This document shows positions 8,868 to 18,356 of a DNA stretch of 64,000 bases, piece after piece. The stretch is from contig NZ_CP109131.1 in NCBI RefSeq assembly GCF_035917995.1, positions 2,356,001-2,420,000 of the forward strand. The letters are read 5' to 3'. The position numbers were made by a program, and so were the translations under genes. This DNA is from Streptosporangium sp. NBC_01755. Its GTDB lineage: Bacteria; Actinomycetota; Actinomycetes; Streptosporangiales; Streptosporangiaceae. The notes below the pieces were generated by a model. It was not told the origin of the DNA and did no database searches. It saw only the letters and a list, made by a program, of their open reading frames with translations. Position 1 is the first letter of the stretch, and each line of letters starts with the position of its first letter.

Positions 8868-9311
8868 TCAAGAGGATTTAGTACGAAACCACCAGGGGGA
8901 CCTGCGAGCATAGTTGCCGTCCTCCAGGTTCGCCAGCCGCTCGAAGAGGTTCCACGAGGCCTGATTGCCGCAGATCAATATGGAGACGGCCACCGCCACG
9001 ACGTAGAGCGGGAGCATCGGCAGGCCCACGCAGAGCATGTACTGGGAGGCGTGCCGGTCCTCGTGCCTGAGCAGGGCGCCGGTGAGAAAACCCTCCCCGT
9101 GCTTGGTCAGCACCACGTTGCCCACGGTGAACGCCGAGGCGATCGGGAACCGGAAGCGGTAGCCGTACGCCAGGATCAGTCCGTCGGGCCCGGCGGACAC
9201 CCGGGCGCGGCCGAGGCGCGCCAGCAGCAGCCCCAGAGGCGTGGACAGGTTGATGTAGTTGAGATTCCGCCGTACCCGATGCAACCGCCGCATACCGGGA
9301 TTGTGCGTCAT
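8868..9311 (-). CDS. hypothetical membrane-associated protein with HEDRH motif
   Basis: 147 residues from ATG 9311. After a basic N-terminus, a beta-rich segment (GPDGLILAYGYRFRFPIASAFTVGNVVL) leads to LLRHEDRHASQYMLCVG and a hydrophobic stretch of about 20 residues (LPMLPLYVVAVAVSILI). HEDRH has the HExxH spacing of zinc peptidases, followed by an RHASQY stretch seen in some actinobacterial proteins of unknown role. Whether it binds metal is inference. It is followed by the MBL gene on the same strand. Confidence 0.6.
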   Translation of the reverse strand: MTHNPGMRRLHRVRRNLNYINLSTPLGLLLARLGRARVSAGPDGLILAYGYRFRFPIASAFTVGNVVLTKHGEGFLTGALLRHEDRHASQYMLCVGLPMLPLYVVAVAVSILICGNQASWNLFERLANLEDGNYARRSPWWFRTKSS

Positions 9312-9337
9312 CCGGGCGACTCGCGGTATAGGACCTG

Positions 9338-9883
9338 CTAGCCGGGTGGGACCTGCGGACCCGGCGGTGCCTGATCAGGTGGGACCTGCGGACCCGGCGG
9401 TGCCTGATCAGGTGGGACCTGCGGACCCGGCGGTGCGGGTGACGCCTGCGGGCGAGGGCCGTACCCGTGCTGGGTGAGCAGCCACGACCCGCTGTTCGCG
9501 GCCGGTGGCACGAGCAGTACCGCCATCGCGACCGCCGCGAGGCCCCCGTAGAGGTAGACGTAACCGGACAGGTCGTTGGCGATGACCAGGTCGCCCTCCG
9601 GCCGCCCGGTGATCCAGATCATGGTGATCGCTGCCCAGCCCATCGCGAACGACAGGGCCGCGGCCTTGCCTCGGGTCACCCGGCCCGCCCCGTAGGCGAT
9701 CACGAACAGCAGGGCGACGCAGCCGAAGGCGGAGGCTGGGACGGGCCCGACGTACCAGGAGTGCCCGAACCCGCCGAGGACGCCCATCAGCAGCCCGAGC
9801 ATAACGAGCACAGCGTTGACCGCCACGGTGACAACCGTCTCCGAGGGTTCGCGTGTCGCTGGGACCTGCTCCATCACAAACAT
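9338..9883 (-). CDS. DUF6113-like membrane protein next to mshB
   Basis: 181 residues with four probable membrane helices (VNAVLVMLGLLMGVLGGF; FGCVALLFVIAYGAG; AALSFAMGWAAITMIW; LYGGLAAVAMAVLLV). A cytoplasmic or external Pro/Gln-rich tail is built from an 11-residue unit, PPGPQVPPDQA. Small four-helix proteins of this kind follow mshB in other actinobacteria; their function is unknown. The start ATG 9883 lies 5 bp after the mshB stop, with no own Shine-Dalgarno, so it is probably translated by coupling. Confidence 0.7.
   Translation of the reverse strand: MFVMEQVPATREPSETVVTVAVNAVLVMLGLLMGVLGGFGHSWYVGPVPASAFGCVALLFVIAYGAGRVTRGKAAALSFAMGWAAITMIWITGRPEGDLVIANDLSGYVYLYGGLAAVAMAVLLVPPAANSGSWLLTQHGYGPRPQASPAPPGPQVPPDQAPPGPQVPPDQAPPGPQVPPG
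9345..9436. repeat. 33-bp in-frame tandem repeat (2.8 copies)
   Basis: Two exact 33-bp units (9345-9377, 9378-9410) and a 26-bp partial third (9411-9436), starting GGTGGGACCTGCGG. Each unit equals 11 codons of the tail of the DUF6113-like protein, so copy number can change without shifting the frame. Confidence 0.9.
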
Positions 9884-9888
9884 CGAGG

Positions 9889-10794
9889 CTAACGGATCCC
9901 GGCGAAGAGGTCGTCCTCGCGGCCGTAAGGCTCGCCGAGTCCTCCCACCTCGATCGGCGTTCCCGGACCTGCGGGGCCCGGCGCGCCGGAGCGGAGAATG
10001 AAGTGCTCGATCCCGAGCAGCTCCTGGCCGACGTCGTTGGACAGGGCGAACCAGGGCGGCTTCACGCTGATCTGGGTGGCGTGCGCCCGCATCGCGTCGA
10101 TCTTCCGCTCGATGTGGGCGCGGGCGTCGATCTCGGTGGTGACGTCCTCGTCCGCGCAGCCGAACGGCAGGTCGGCGACCGGCTCGATGAGGAAGGGGGC
10201 GCCGCTCTCACGCATCGCCTCCTCGCCCCTGATCATCACCGACCTGGGCATGGCGGTGTGGTAGAACTTGGCGACCCTCCACGGGGCGCCCGCACCGAAC
10301 GCCGGGTCCGCCGCCAGCTCAAAGGCCCGCCAGGCGACCCGGTGGGCCTGGATGTGGTCGGGATGGCCGTAGAAACCGTTCTCGTCGTAGGTGACGAGCA
10401 CCTGGGGCCGCACCTCGCGGATGATCCTGACGAGCTCGCCCGCCGCCTCGTCCAGGTCGGCCTGCCAGAAGGCGTTCGCGGCGTGGTTGGAGACGACGCC
10501 CATCATGCCGGAGTCGCGCCAGCGGCCCCGGCCGCCCAGGAACCGGTGGTCGGTGACGCCGAGCGCGGCGCAGGCCGCGGCGAGCTCGGAGACGCGGTGC
10601 TCGCCCAGGGTGTCGTCACGATCGGCGGTCAGGTGGGCCAGCTCCGGCGGGATGACCTCGCCCTCCTCCCCCAGGGTGCAGGTCACCAGCGTGACGTGCG
10701 CGCCCTGGGCCGCGTACCTGGCCATGGTGGCCCCGCTGCCGATCGTCTCGTCGTCCGGATGGGCGTGCACGAGCATCAGGCGCCGATCAGTCAT
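9889..10794 (-). CDS. mshB: N-acetyl-1-D-myo-inositol-2-amino-2-deoxy-alpha-D-glucopyranoside deacetylase (mycothiol pathway)
   Basis: 301 residues from ATG 10794. MshB removes the acetyl group from GlcNAc-inositol, the second enzymatic step of mycothiol synthesis, using one zinc ion. The LmbE/PIG-L deacetylase motifs are clear: [15 protein letters not shown] with the catalytic Asp and metal ligands near residues 11-15, then [17 protein letters not shown] with the third ligand. The length, the [13 protein letters not shown] stretch and a DUF6113-like neighbour separate it from other LmbE proteins. It is divergent from the S9 peptidase gene, with 88 bp between starts. Confidence 0.93.
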   Translation of the reverse strand: MTDRRLMLVHAHPDDETIGSGATMARYAAQGAHVTLVTCTLGEEGEVIPPELAHLTADRDDTLGEHRVSELAAACAALGVTDHRFLGGRGRWRDSGMMGVVSNHAANAFWQADLDEAAGELVRIIREVRPQVLVTYDENGFYGHPDHIQAHRVAWRAFELAADPAFGAGAPWRVAKFYHTAMPRSVMIRGEEAMRESGAPFLIEPVADLPFGCADEDVTTEIDARAHIERKIDAMRAHATQISVKPPWFALSNDVGQELLGIEHFILRSGAPGPAGPGTPIEVGGLGEPYGREDDLFAGIR

Positions 10795-10882
10795 ACGGTT
10801 GAGGGTATCGATGCCAGGGATCGCCCAGAACCTCCGAATTCGCCACTTCGGAGAACAAGACACCCGATGCGGAGCTGGCAAG

Positions 10883-12952
10883 ATGGCTCGTATGAGTGAG
10901 AGCTTTCCTCGCCTGCACGCCAGAACCCGCCGATTCACCCTCGGAGTGCCCCGCGGTTTCACGATCGCGCCAAGCGGTGACCGCGTCGTCTTCCTGCGGA
11001 CCAGGGGCGGCTCCGACCCGGTGACCTGCCTGTGGGAGTACGACGTCCTCAGCGGCGCGGAACGGCTCGTCGTCGACCCGCGCGTCCTGGCCGCGGACGA
11101 CGAGAACCTGCCGCCGGAGGAGCGGGCACGCCGCGAGCGGAGCAGGGAACAGGCCGGAGGCATCGTCGGATACAGCACCGACGCCGCGGTGACCACCGCC
11201 GCGTTCGCGCTCTCCGGCGGCCTCTACGTCGTCGACCTGAAGACCGGGTACATAAGGAAACCGAAGACCCCCGGACCGGTGATCGACCCCCGGATGTCCC
11301 CTACAGGAGAGCACGTCGGCTACGTGACCGGCGGCGCCTTCCACATCCAGGACCTGGCGGACGAGGTCGACCACGCGCTGGCCCGCCCCGAGGCCCCGGA
11401 GGTGACCTACGGCCTGGCCGAGTTCATCGCCTCCGAGGAGATGGACCGCATGCGGGGCTACTGGTGGTCCCCGTCAGGGGACGCGATCCTGGTCGAGCGT
11501 GCCGACGAGTCGCCGGTCCAGCGGTGGCACATCGCCGACCCGGCCAACCCGGGCCGGCCCGCCGCCGAGCAGCGCTACCCCTCCGCTGGAACCGCAAACG
11601 CGGGGGTCGAGCTCTTCGTGCTGACCCTCACCGGAGCCCGGGTCCCCGTGCCCTTCGACGACGAATACCTGGTCAACGCCGCCTGGGACGCCCACGGCCT
11701 GCTGATCGTCACCATGACGCGCGACCAGCGGACCATGCGACTGCTCGCCGTCGACCCGGCCACCGGCACCTCCACCCTGGTGCGCGAGGACACCGACCCC
11801 GCCTGGGTCGACATCGTCACCGGCGTTCCCGGCCACCTGGCCGACGGCAGCCTCGTCTGGGCCGCCGCCTCCGAGGGCGGCCACCGCCTGATCGTCGGCG
11901 ACGGCCCCGTCACGCCGCCCACCCTCCAGGTCCGCGAGATCCTCGACATCGACGGCGAGACCGTGCTCTTCCGGGCGAGCGGGGAGCCCACCGAGATCGC
12001 GGTATGGGCGTACCGGAGGGGCCAGATCACGCTCGTCAGCCCGACAGAGGGCGGCGTCTACAGCGGCCACACCGCGGGCGGCACCCTCGTGATCACCGGT
12101 CAGACCCTCGACAGCGAGGGCTCGGCCACCCGCGTCCTGCACAACGGCACGCCCCGCGGCCACATCACCTCGTACGCCGAGCGTCCCGGCCTGGACCTGC
12201 GGGTCTCCCTGATCAAGGCGGGCAAGCGCGACCTGGCCACCGCGGTGCTCCTGCCCTCCGGGCACGTGCCGGGCTCGGCGAGGCTGCCGGTCCTCATGGA
12301 CCCGTACGGCGGACCGCACGCCCAGCGCGTCCTGGCCGCCGCCGGGGCGCACCTGACCAGCCAGTGGTTCGCCGACCAGGGCTTCGCGGTGGTCGTGGCC
12401 GACGGCCGCGGCACCCCCGGCCGGGGCCCCGAGTTCGAGCGGGCCGTCCTGCACGACCTGGCCACCCCGGTCCTGGAGGACCAGATCGACGCCCTGCACG
12501 GCGCCGCCGCGCGGTTCCCCGACGATCTGGACCTGACACGGGTCGGCATCCGCGGCTGGTCCTTCGGCGGCTACCTGGCCGCCCTGGCCGTACTCCGCCG
12601 CCCCGACGTGTTCCACGCGGCCGTCGCGGGAGCCCCGGTGACCGACTGGCGCCTGTACGACACCTGCTACACCGAGCGCTACCTCGGCCGGCCCGACGAG
12701 GGGCACTACGACTCCTCGTCCCTGTTCGCCGACGCCGAGAAGCTGGACCGCCCCCTCCTGCTGATCCACGGCCTGGCCGACGACAACGTGGTCGCCGCCC
12801 ACACCCTCCGCCTCTCCTCCGCCCTCCTGGCCGCCGGCCGCCCGCACAACGTGCTGCCGCTGTCCGGGGTGACTCACATGACCCCGCAGGAGGTCGTGGC
12901 GGAGAACCTGCTGCTGCTCCAGGTCGACTTCCTGAAGAAGGCCCTGGTCTGA
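10883..12952 (+). CDS. S9-family prolyl oligopeptidase / dipeptidyl peptidase IV-like peptidase
   Basis: 689 residues from ATG 10883, with GGAG 8 nt upstream. The N-terminal 430 residues form the beta-propeller (repeated [17 protein letters not shown] strands). The C-terminal alpha/beta hydrolase domain begins near [14 protein letters not shown]. The catalytic triad is visible: Ser560 in GWSFGGYLA, Asp633 in GLADDNV and His665 in GVTHMT. No signal peptide is present, so it is probably cytoplasmic, cutting short peptides, likely after X-Pro or X-Ala. The propeller EE loop ([14 protein letters not shown]) resembles the double-Glu motif that binds the substrate N-terminus in dipeptidyl peptidases. 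Confidence 0.88.
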   Translation: MARMSESFPRLHARTRRFTLGVPRGFTIAPSGDRVVFLRTRGGSDPVTCLWEYDVLSGAERLVVDPRVLAADDENLPPEERARRERSREQAGGIVGYSTDAAVTTAAFALSGGLYVVDLKTGYIRKPKTPGPVIDPRMSPTGEHVGYVTGGAFHIQDLADEVDHALARPEAPEVTYGLAEFIASEEMDRMRGYWWSPSGDAILVERADESPVQRWHIADPANPGRPAAEQRYPSAGTANAGVELFVLTLTGARVPVPFDDEYLVNAAWDAHGLLIVTMTRDQRTMRLLAVDPATGTSTLVREDTDPAWVDIVTGVPGHLADGSLVWAAASEGGHRLIVGDGPVTPPTLQVREILDIDGETVLFRASGEPTEIAVWAYRRGQITLVSPTEGGVYSGHTAGGTLVITGQTLDSEGSATRVLHNGTPRGHITSYAERPGLDLRVSLIKAGKRDLATAVLLPSGHVPGSARLPVLMDPYGGPHAQRVLAAAGAHLTSQWFADQGFAVVVADGRGTPGRGPEFERAVLHDLATPVLEDQIDALHGAAARFPDDLDLTRVGIRGWSFGGYLAALAVLRRPDVFHAAVAGAPVTDWRLYDTCYTERYLGRPDEGHYDSSSLFADAEKLDRPLLLIHGLADDNVVAAHTLRLSSALLAAGRPHNVLPLSGVTHMTPQEVVAENLLLLQVDFLKKALV

Positions 12953-12979
12953 GCCGGGGCCATTCCCGGCAGCAGGTAT

Positions 12980-13024
12980 GACGCCGTGCCGGTGCGGCAC
13001 AGAACCGCTCACCGGCCCGGCGTC
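12980..13024 (+). terminator. hairpin terminator after the S9 peptidase
   Basis: GACGCCGTGCCGGTG (12980-12994) pairs with 13010-13024 with one mismatch, around a 15-nt loop, 27 bp after the peptidase stop. Confidence 0.6.
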
Positions 13025-13476
13025 CCCCATCGGTCGCCACGTTCTGGAACAAGTGCGACTCGACCGGCCAGCTACCTCTAACAGTCCCACCGAGGATATA
13101 TAGGCGAGTCCCCAGGGCAACGTAGGCAATCCGCCCCACCGTGCCCCCGATCGGCCCACCGCGCCCGCCGGGGAACGGCCAAGAATACGCCGGTATTCTC
13201 CCGGGCCGATCCCTGGATCGGCGATGAAAATCCAGCACGCCGCCAACCGCTCGTCATCGTGGGATTTGGCACGGGTATGGCTTTTCCCGGTTCGGTACTT
13301 GTTTCCCATTCGCCGGTGGCCCCCCCTCCACCATCCCGGATTCGCCGCCATTCCGGGGTTCACCGATGCCTCGATTTACCCTGGAGAAGTTTCAGCGCTC
13401 GTCGTGACGACCTTCCTCGGCCGGCCACGCCGAAAATTGATCGAGCTGGACGGATCCAGAAAGAAGGCGTTCCCAG
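13025..13476. other. gene-free stretch before the amino-acid oxidase gene
   Basis: No frame here has codon use, a start site or motifs of a real gene. A small perfect palindrome, GAATAC-GCCG-GTATTC (13183-13198), lies about 280 bp before the next start and could be an operator. A GAAGG before 13477 is the likely ribosome binding site of the next gene. Otherwise I see nothing. Confidence 0.4.
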
Positions 13477-14580
13477 GTGCGCGCGAATTCAGAGAAGATA
13501 CTTGTCGTCGGAGCCGGTGTGAGCGGGTTGACGACCGCGCTGTGTCTGGCCAGGGAGGGGTTCCGGGTCACCGTCATCGCGGACAGGTTCGCACCCGACA
13601 TCGTCTCGGTCGTCGCGGGCGCGCTGTGGGAGTGGCCGCCCGCGGTCTGCGGTTACCACCACGACCAGGTCTCGCTCGCTCGCTCCAAGAACTGGTGCGT
13701 CACCTCGTACCGGATATTCGAGGAGCTGGCCCGGACCGGGGTTCCCGGGGTGGCCATGCGGAGGTCCAACTTCTATTTCAAGCACCCCGTCGAGGAGAAT
13801 CCCCACGATCTCCACAAGATGCGGGAGCTCGCGGGGAAGGTGCGCGGCTTCGTCCACGACCGATCGCTCGTCGAGCGGAACGGCATCGACCCCGGCTACG
13901 GCGTGGTCGACGCCTACTCCCATATGGCGCCCATGATCGATACAGACCGGTACATGCTGTGGCTGATGCGGCAGGTCAAAATGCACGGGGTGCGGGTCAG
14001 GCGGCATCGGATCGAGGGGTCGCTGACCGAGCGGAAGGCCGAGCTCCTCGACCGGTTCGACGCCGAAGCGATCGTCTGCTGCGCGGGAATCGGCACCGCC
14101 GAGCTCCGCGGTGTCGGCATGTATCCACTCCGCGGTGCGTTGGTACGGGTCCGCAACGACGGGATAGACGAGGCCCACTGCGTCTCCCACGACGAGGCGA
14201 ACAACGGCGAGCAGGACATCGTCTTCATCGTGCCGCGCAGTCCGCGGATCCTTGTTCTCGGCGGGCTGGCGGAAAAAGACGAGTGGGACACCGGAATCAA
14301 CCTGGAGAACCACCCTCCGGTACGGGACATGTATGAGCGCTGCCTGGCCTTCATGCCCGCGCTGCGAAGTTTCGCACTGGATCCCGATGAGCCGGTACGG
14401 GCTGGCTTGCGGCCGTTCCGGAAGGAAAACGTCTGCCTTGAGTGGGACGAGGAAGGACGGATCATCTACAACTTCGCACATGGCGGGGCCGGATTCAGCT
14501 TTTCCTGGGGTTGCGCCCAGGAGGCCGTCAGTCTGGTGCGCGCGGCCGTGCAGGACCGCACGTACTCCTACTCCTGCTGA
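13477..14580 (+). CDS. FAD-dependent D-amino-acid oxidase-like protein
   Basis: 367 residues from GTG 13477. An N-terminal Rossmann motif (ILVVGAGVSGLTTALCLAREGFRVTVI) binds FAD. Further on are ALWEWPP, DAYSHMAPMIDTDRYMLWL, VCCAGIGTAEL, YPLRGALVRV and the C-terminal AHGGAGFSFSWGCA, in the order seen in D-amino-acid oxidases. These oxidise D-amino acids to keto acids with release of ammonia and peroxide. The catalytic Tyr/Arg pair cannot be assigned with certainty, so the substrate may be another amine. No signal peptide. It stands alone between long gaps. Confidence 0.78.
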   Translation: MRANSEKILVVGAGVSGLTTALCLAREGFRVTVIADRFAPDIVSVVAGALWEWPPAVCGYHHDQVSLARSKNWCVTSYRIFEELARTGVPGVAMRRSNFYFKHPVEENPHDLHKMRELAGKVRGFVHDRSLVERNGIDPGYGVVDAYSHMAPMIDTDRYMLWLMRQVKMHGVRVRRHRIEGSLTERKAELLDRFDAEAIVCCAGIGTAELRGVGMYPLRGALVRVRNDGIDEAHCVSHDEANNGEQDIVFIVPRSPRILVLGGLAEKDEWDTGINLENHPPVRDMYERCLAFMPALRSFALDPDEPVRAGLRPFRKENVCLEWDEEGRIIYNFAHGGAGFSFSWGCAQEAVSLVRAAVQDRTYSYSC

Positions 14581-14713
14581 ACATTCTCTTTCATCAAGTT
14601 TCCTTCCCGGAGTCGACGCGAGACGGCCTGAATACGGCGAGGTTGCCCGGTGCCGCCATCGCCGCATATCACCCTGATCGGTCGCGACGACAGACCAAAA
14701 AAGGCTCACTAAA

Positions 14714-15568
14714 ATGCAGAGAATCGTCAAGTGCCTTCTGATCGCGAACACCGCCCTCGCGCTCACCTCGTGCCTGCCGTTCGGCATCGCGAACACCGGC
14801 GTCGCGTCACCGAGACGCTCCGGACCCGCCGTCGCCGATGACCACCCGCCCCGTTCCGCGCACACCCCGGTGTCCCGTTTCCCCGCCCTTCGCCCCGGTG
14901 ACCGGGGAACCCGGGTCCAGGAGCTCAAAAAACGTCTCGACCGGCTGGGGTTCAACACGGGATCTCCCGGCCAGGAGTACGGCCCCGAGCTGCGCGCGGC
15001 CGTGTGGGCCTTCCAGAAGGCCAACGAGCTGCCCGCCGTCGACGAGATCAACCCGTCGACCTGGAAGGCGCTCTCCCACCCGGCGCGCATCAGGCCGCTG
15101 GTGCCCTACGGGGGGCCCACCAGGGTGGAGATCGACCTGCGTCGCCAGCTGCTCACCGCCTGGCAGGACGGCAAGCCGGCCCTGGTCTCCCATATCTCGA
15201 CCGGTAACGACAAGCACTACTGCAAGAACGGCCACTGCGGGGTCGCCGTCACGCCCACCGGCGACTTCCGCGCCTGGTGGCGGACCACCGGATGGACCCA
15301 CGGGCCACTGGGCGACCAGTTCTACACCATCTATTTCAACGGGGGCATCGGCTTCCACGGCTCCGAACGGGTCCCGCTCCACCCCGCCTCGCACGGCTGC
15401 ATCCGCGTCCCACTCCACAACGCCAAGTCCCTGTTCGACATGACCCCGACCGGAACCCCGGTCTACGTCCGCCGCTCCGAGCCTCCCAACGCCGCCAAGC
15501 GCCCCGAACGCTCCGAACGTCCCGAACAGGACACGTCCCGGCCGGGGGCACTGCGATACCGGCCGTGA
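14714..15568 (+). CDS. L,D-transpeptidase with peptidoglycan-binding domain, lipoprotein
   Basis: 284 residues from ATG 14714. A lipobox (ALALTSC, Cys20) predicts a lipid-anchored cell-wall enzyme. A PG_binding_1 domain follows (about 60-125: LRPGDRGTRVQELKKRLDRLG, AVWAFQKANELP), then a YkuD domain (about 138-250) with the active-site motif HPASHGCIR, giving His223, His227 and Cys229. Such enzymes form 3-3 cross-links or link proteins to peptidoglycan. The tail is Arg/Pro-rich. A truncated near-copy of its gene lies 1.8 kb downstream, beyond the PIN and XRE genes. Confidence 0.9.
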   Translation: MQRIVKCLLIANTALALTSCLPFGIANTGVASPRRSGPAVADDHPPRSAHTPVSRFPALRPGDRGTRVQELKKRLDRLGFNTGSPGQEYGPELRAAVWAFQKANELPAVDEINPSTWKALSHPARIRPLVPYGGPTRVEIDLRRQLLTAWQDGKPALVSHISTGNDKHYCKNGHCGVAVTPTGDFRAWWRTTGWTHGPLGDQFYTIYFNGGIGFHGSERVPLHPASHGCIRVPLHNAKSLFDMTPTGTPVYVRRSEPPNAAKRPERSERPEQDTSRPGALRYRP

Positions 15569-15676
15569 TGGCGCCACCGAACGACTGTGATCCACGAGGG
15601 GGAGCCGATGGCACAGGCCGGGGACCCGTCCACGGTCATGGCGGCAGCCGGGGCCGCCTTGAGAGGAGGTGCGACA

Positions 15677-16210
15677 TTAAAGATGTGACGGGTGCGGTGG
15701 TACGCGCAGGTACCGCCCTTCTTGCCGCATCCGCTGAAGTAGTTTGAACCCGTCATCACGCGTGCAACAACCGTCTGCAACCGCCTCCGAGACGAGATCC
15801 ATCGTGTCACGGGTGGTAATACCTCGGGCGTGCGCGTACTCCTGCGCGTCACGATCGTCAGTAATCCAGAATGAGCCGGCGAACTCCATCCGGTTCAGAA
15901 TGACGTAACAGGTCTGTGCTTCCCCAAGATGTTTCAGCGGTTCATTTGGCGATCCGCCGAAGACTGCTCGGCGGACTCTTTCGATCTGATCGATCTCCAC
16001 GGCATCGTCAACCTCGATCGGGTCCCCCAACCAACGTTCCCGGGCGATGGTGGCCAGATCCGGGTAAATGCGTGATGACCGCTCCGCTTCGTATGCGATC
16101 GCCTCCACCCAGCGCCCGCGGCCACGCAGAACCTCTTCCAGGAGAGGAAGGCCGGATACACATGCGAAGTTGCACAGCACCGTGTTGTCAGGAAACCAGT
16201 ACCACGTCAT
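15677..16210 (-). CDS. PIN-domain-like protein (putative toxin)
   Basis: 177 residues. The acidic pattern fits a PIN ribonuclease: Asp8 in FPDNTVL, Glu41 in YEAER, Glu97 in HLGEAQT and Asp118/119 in WITDDRDAQEYAHARGI. PIN proteins cut RNA using Mg ions, often as toxins. Its ATG overlaps the stop of the XRE/ImmA-IrrE gene by 4 bp (ATGA), so the two are translated together, as in toxin-antitoxin pairs. That this one is a toxin is inference. Codon use is less GC-biased than in the flanking core genes. Confidence 0.65.
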   Translation of the reverse strand: MTWYWFPDNTVLCNFACVSGLPLLEEVLRGRGRWVEAIAYEAERSSRIYPDLATIARERWLGDPIEVDDAVEIDQIERVRRAVFGGSPNEPLKHLGEAQTCYVILNRMEFAGSFWITDDRDAQEYAHARGITTRDTMDLVSEAVADGCCTRDDGFKLLQRMRQEGRYLRVPPHPSHL

Positions 16211-17331
16211 GACGCGAGTGGGGATTCCTCTCGCTCCTCGTTGAGAGCCTGCCGGAGCGTGGCGCTTTCGACACCGATCAGATTGGCGAATGGCCTTAAC
16301 GTTGCCTTACCATCGGCATATGCCTGAAATGTGGTGCGTATAAGCGGAGCCGGCGTCCGTGGACGTGACGCCAGCTCGATCCACTCCGCCAGCGAATTCA
16401 CCGCACCGGCCAGATGTGCCGCCTCGGCGGTATTCAACCGCCTGAATGAATCACACAGTTGCCGGTCGATCAGCCCGAGGCTGAACAGACGCCACGCGAG
16501 TGTGCTCGGAGATACCCACAGGCGGCAGGCCAGCTCCGCGAATGAGGTGTCGGACCAGGTGACCTCACCGGCTTCCTCGCGGAGCACCTCTTCAGGAAGG
16601 AGGAACTCGGCTGCGAAGGCATTCGCTCGCGTCTCCGATGACTGCTGCTTGTGAAGCACATCATTGAGGTTCGCATCCAGGTGCGGCTTCTGATCATCTC
16701 CCGCGAGGATGTGTCCCAGTTCGTGCGCGATGGTGAATCGTTGGCGGGCAGGAAACCTGGATGTTCCCGCGATGATAAGACTCGCTTGGTCATCCACCCA
16801 GGTGAGACCGTCGAAGCCGTCGGGGAGCCGTACGATCGCCACGTCAATGCCGAAAACTTCCTCAACCGCCTCGGCCAGATCACGCTTTTCGTAGGGGCTG
16901 CCGCCCACAGACCGAAAATGATCGAGCGCCCGCGCGGCGAGCTGACGCCCCTGATCGACAGGGCGCCCGGATTTCGGCACTGGCGGTATTTTGTATAGAT
17001 TCTGGCCATAGCCAAGGTATGCAAGATCTGCCCAGATTTGGGCAAAACGCTCTGCTTCCTGTACGGCCATATCGGCAGGGCTCCGTGGAGCCGCCGATAT
17101 CCGTGTGGCCATGGATGGCGCAGTGGTCTCAGCACCAAGCAGCCAGTCGACGGTCACTCCGCCCACGTTAGCGATGCGGGCAAGGTCCAAAGATGTGAAT
17201 CGACGAACCCCTGACAACGACTTGGAAATCTTGGGCGCGTCAAGCCCCGCCTTCGCGGCGAATTCCGCTTGGGTAAGACCACTCTCAGCGATCAGTTGCC
17301 TGACACGCACCACTGCCATCTCTCCAGCCAT
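16207..17331 (-). CDS. XRE helix-turn-helix protein with ImmA/IrrE metallopeptidase domain
   Basis: 374 residues. Residues about 8-60 form an XRE helix-turn-helix (VRQLIAESGLTQAEFAAKAGLDAPKISKSLSG, shown here as the family pattern). The middle holds the zinc peptidase motif HELGH (203-207) and the downstream ETRANAFAAEFLLP stretch, whose Glu or Asp would be the third ligand. The C-terminus (240-374) is helical. Members such as IrrE or ImmA cleave or control repressors, and XRE-COG2856 proteins are proposed antitoxins. It precedes and overlaps the PIN gene. The pair is bracketed by an L,D-transpeptidase gene and its broken copy. Confidence 0.82.
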   Translation of the reverse strand: MAGEMAVVRVRQLIAESGLTQAEFAAKAGLDAPKISKSLSGVRRFTSLDLARIANVGGVTVDWLLGAETTAPSMATRISAAPRSPADMAVQEAERFAQIWADLAYLGYGQNLYKIPPVPKSGRPVDQGRQLAARALDHFRSVGGSPYEKRDLAEAVEEVFGIDVAIVRLPDGFDGLTWVDDQASLIIAGTSRFPARQRFTIAHELGHILAGDDQKPHLDANLNDVLHKQQSSETRANAFAAEFLLPEEVLREEAGEVTWSDTSFAELACRLWVSPSTLAWRLFSLGLIDRQLCDSFRRLNTAEAAHLAGAVNSLAEWIELASRPRTPAPLIRTTFQAYADGKATLRPFANLIGVESATLRQALNEEREESPLAS

Positions 17332-17375
17332 GCATCGACCCTACGCCCGAGTTGCGAAAATCGCAAGAAATCGCA

Positions 17376-17639
17376 ATGCGGCCACTGGACGAGATCGACC
17401 CGTCGACCTGGAAGGCACTCGCCCACCCGGCGCGCGTCAGACCGCTGGTGTCCTACGGGGAGCCGACAAGGGTGGAGATCGACCTGCGCCGCCAGTTGCT
17501 CACCGCGTGGAAGGACGCCAAGCCCCTGTTCGACATGACCCCGACAGGGACCCCGGTCTACGTCCGCCGCTCCGAGCCTCCCAACGCCGCCAAGCGCCCG
17601 GAACAGGACACGGACCGGCCGAAGGCTCTCCGAGGCTGA
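17376..17639 (+). pseudogene. truncated L,D-transpeptidase copy, catalytic part deleted
   Basis: The frame reads LDEIDPSTWKALAHPARVRPLV and RVEIDLRRQLLTAWKD, then jumps directly to AKPLFDMTPTGTPVYVRR. It is closely similar to residues about 109-154 and 237-284 of the transpeptidase at 14714. Aligning the two shows an in-frame loss equal to 252 bp (84 codons, 15170-15421 in the intact copy) that removes the whole HPASHGCIR active site. A GSCAAG hexamer lies at both break points. The N-terminus with lipobox is also missing. It cannot be an active enzyme. Confidence 0.85.
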
Positions 17640-18356
17640 CCCCCAGTCCAACGATCCGCGTTACATCATCAATCTTCTCAAGCGGATTGTGACGGTCAGC
17701 TTGGAGACGATGAAGATTGTGAATCAACTCCCGGTCCTGGAGATCTTGAACTAGTCGCGATCATAGATAATTGCCGGTCGATCGTCACCCACCCGGAACG
17801 TGACTCGGATTGCCGTATCCGATCGCACAACTGCTGTATGGGCCTGCGGATCGGCTAATTGCGAAGTCGCTCCAACCTAGCCTTCGAGCACGTCGTCCAT
17901 GCCCATACGGGGATCGCGAAACGCCGAGGATGGGCGGTGAACTCCCATGCGATATCGAGGTACACCGCCACCTCTTCGCGATTGTTGTTCATCGCGTATC
18001 GGAAGAATGGGCTGCGGTCCTCTCGACCGGAGGCATCGAATTTAGGCCGGACCAGTGCCGGTTCACCACGTTATGCCTGACCCACCGGGAATTCAGATGG
18101 AGATTTTCAGCTTAATGCTAACGGCGTCTATTCCATGCGTTGCGGCATGATGGCCGGGTTTTGCCGTCGTCGAGGCGATGAGCACCTGGAGCCCAGCGCC
18201 GGCCCTTGAAGGCCGGTGAGGATCGCACGTACAGCACGGTGAAGGATGGCAGGCCGCCTTCCGTACCAGAGTTTGGAACAGCTCGTAAGGACTACCAGCA
18301 TCGCTACGTAGGACCGCCTTTGGATATCCTGTACTCACACCGTAATTCCTAATAGA
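17640..18356. other. gene-free stretch in the accessory island
   Basis: About 700 bp of visibly lower GC than the flanks. Short open frames exist on both strands (for example 17810-18115 plus and 18093-18338 minus), but they have no ribosome binding site, no biased codon use and no recognisable motif. A hairpin CCGGCC-CTTGAA-GGCCGG occurs at 18199-18216. I see no attachment site or integrase fragment. The composition suggests decayed acquired DNA. Confidence 0.4.

Noticed and set aside
11474..13363. 629-codon minus-strand frame opposite the S9 peptidase
   Set aside because: Shadow of the peptidase, which has a full catalytic triad.
17376..17639. Separate small secreted protein
   Set aside because: It is a 5'-truncated, internally deleted copy of the transpeptidase gene rather than an independent gene.
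18199..18216. CCGGCC-CTTGAA-GGCCGG hairpin as a terminator
   Set aside because: A short stem, not next to any supported gene end.
18093..18338. 81-residue minus-strand frame in the gene-free island stretch
   Set aside because: No codon bias, ribosome site or motif; surrounding DNA looks decayed.
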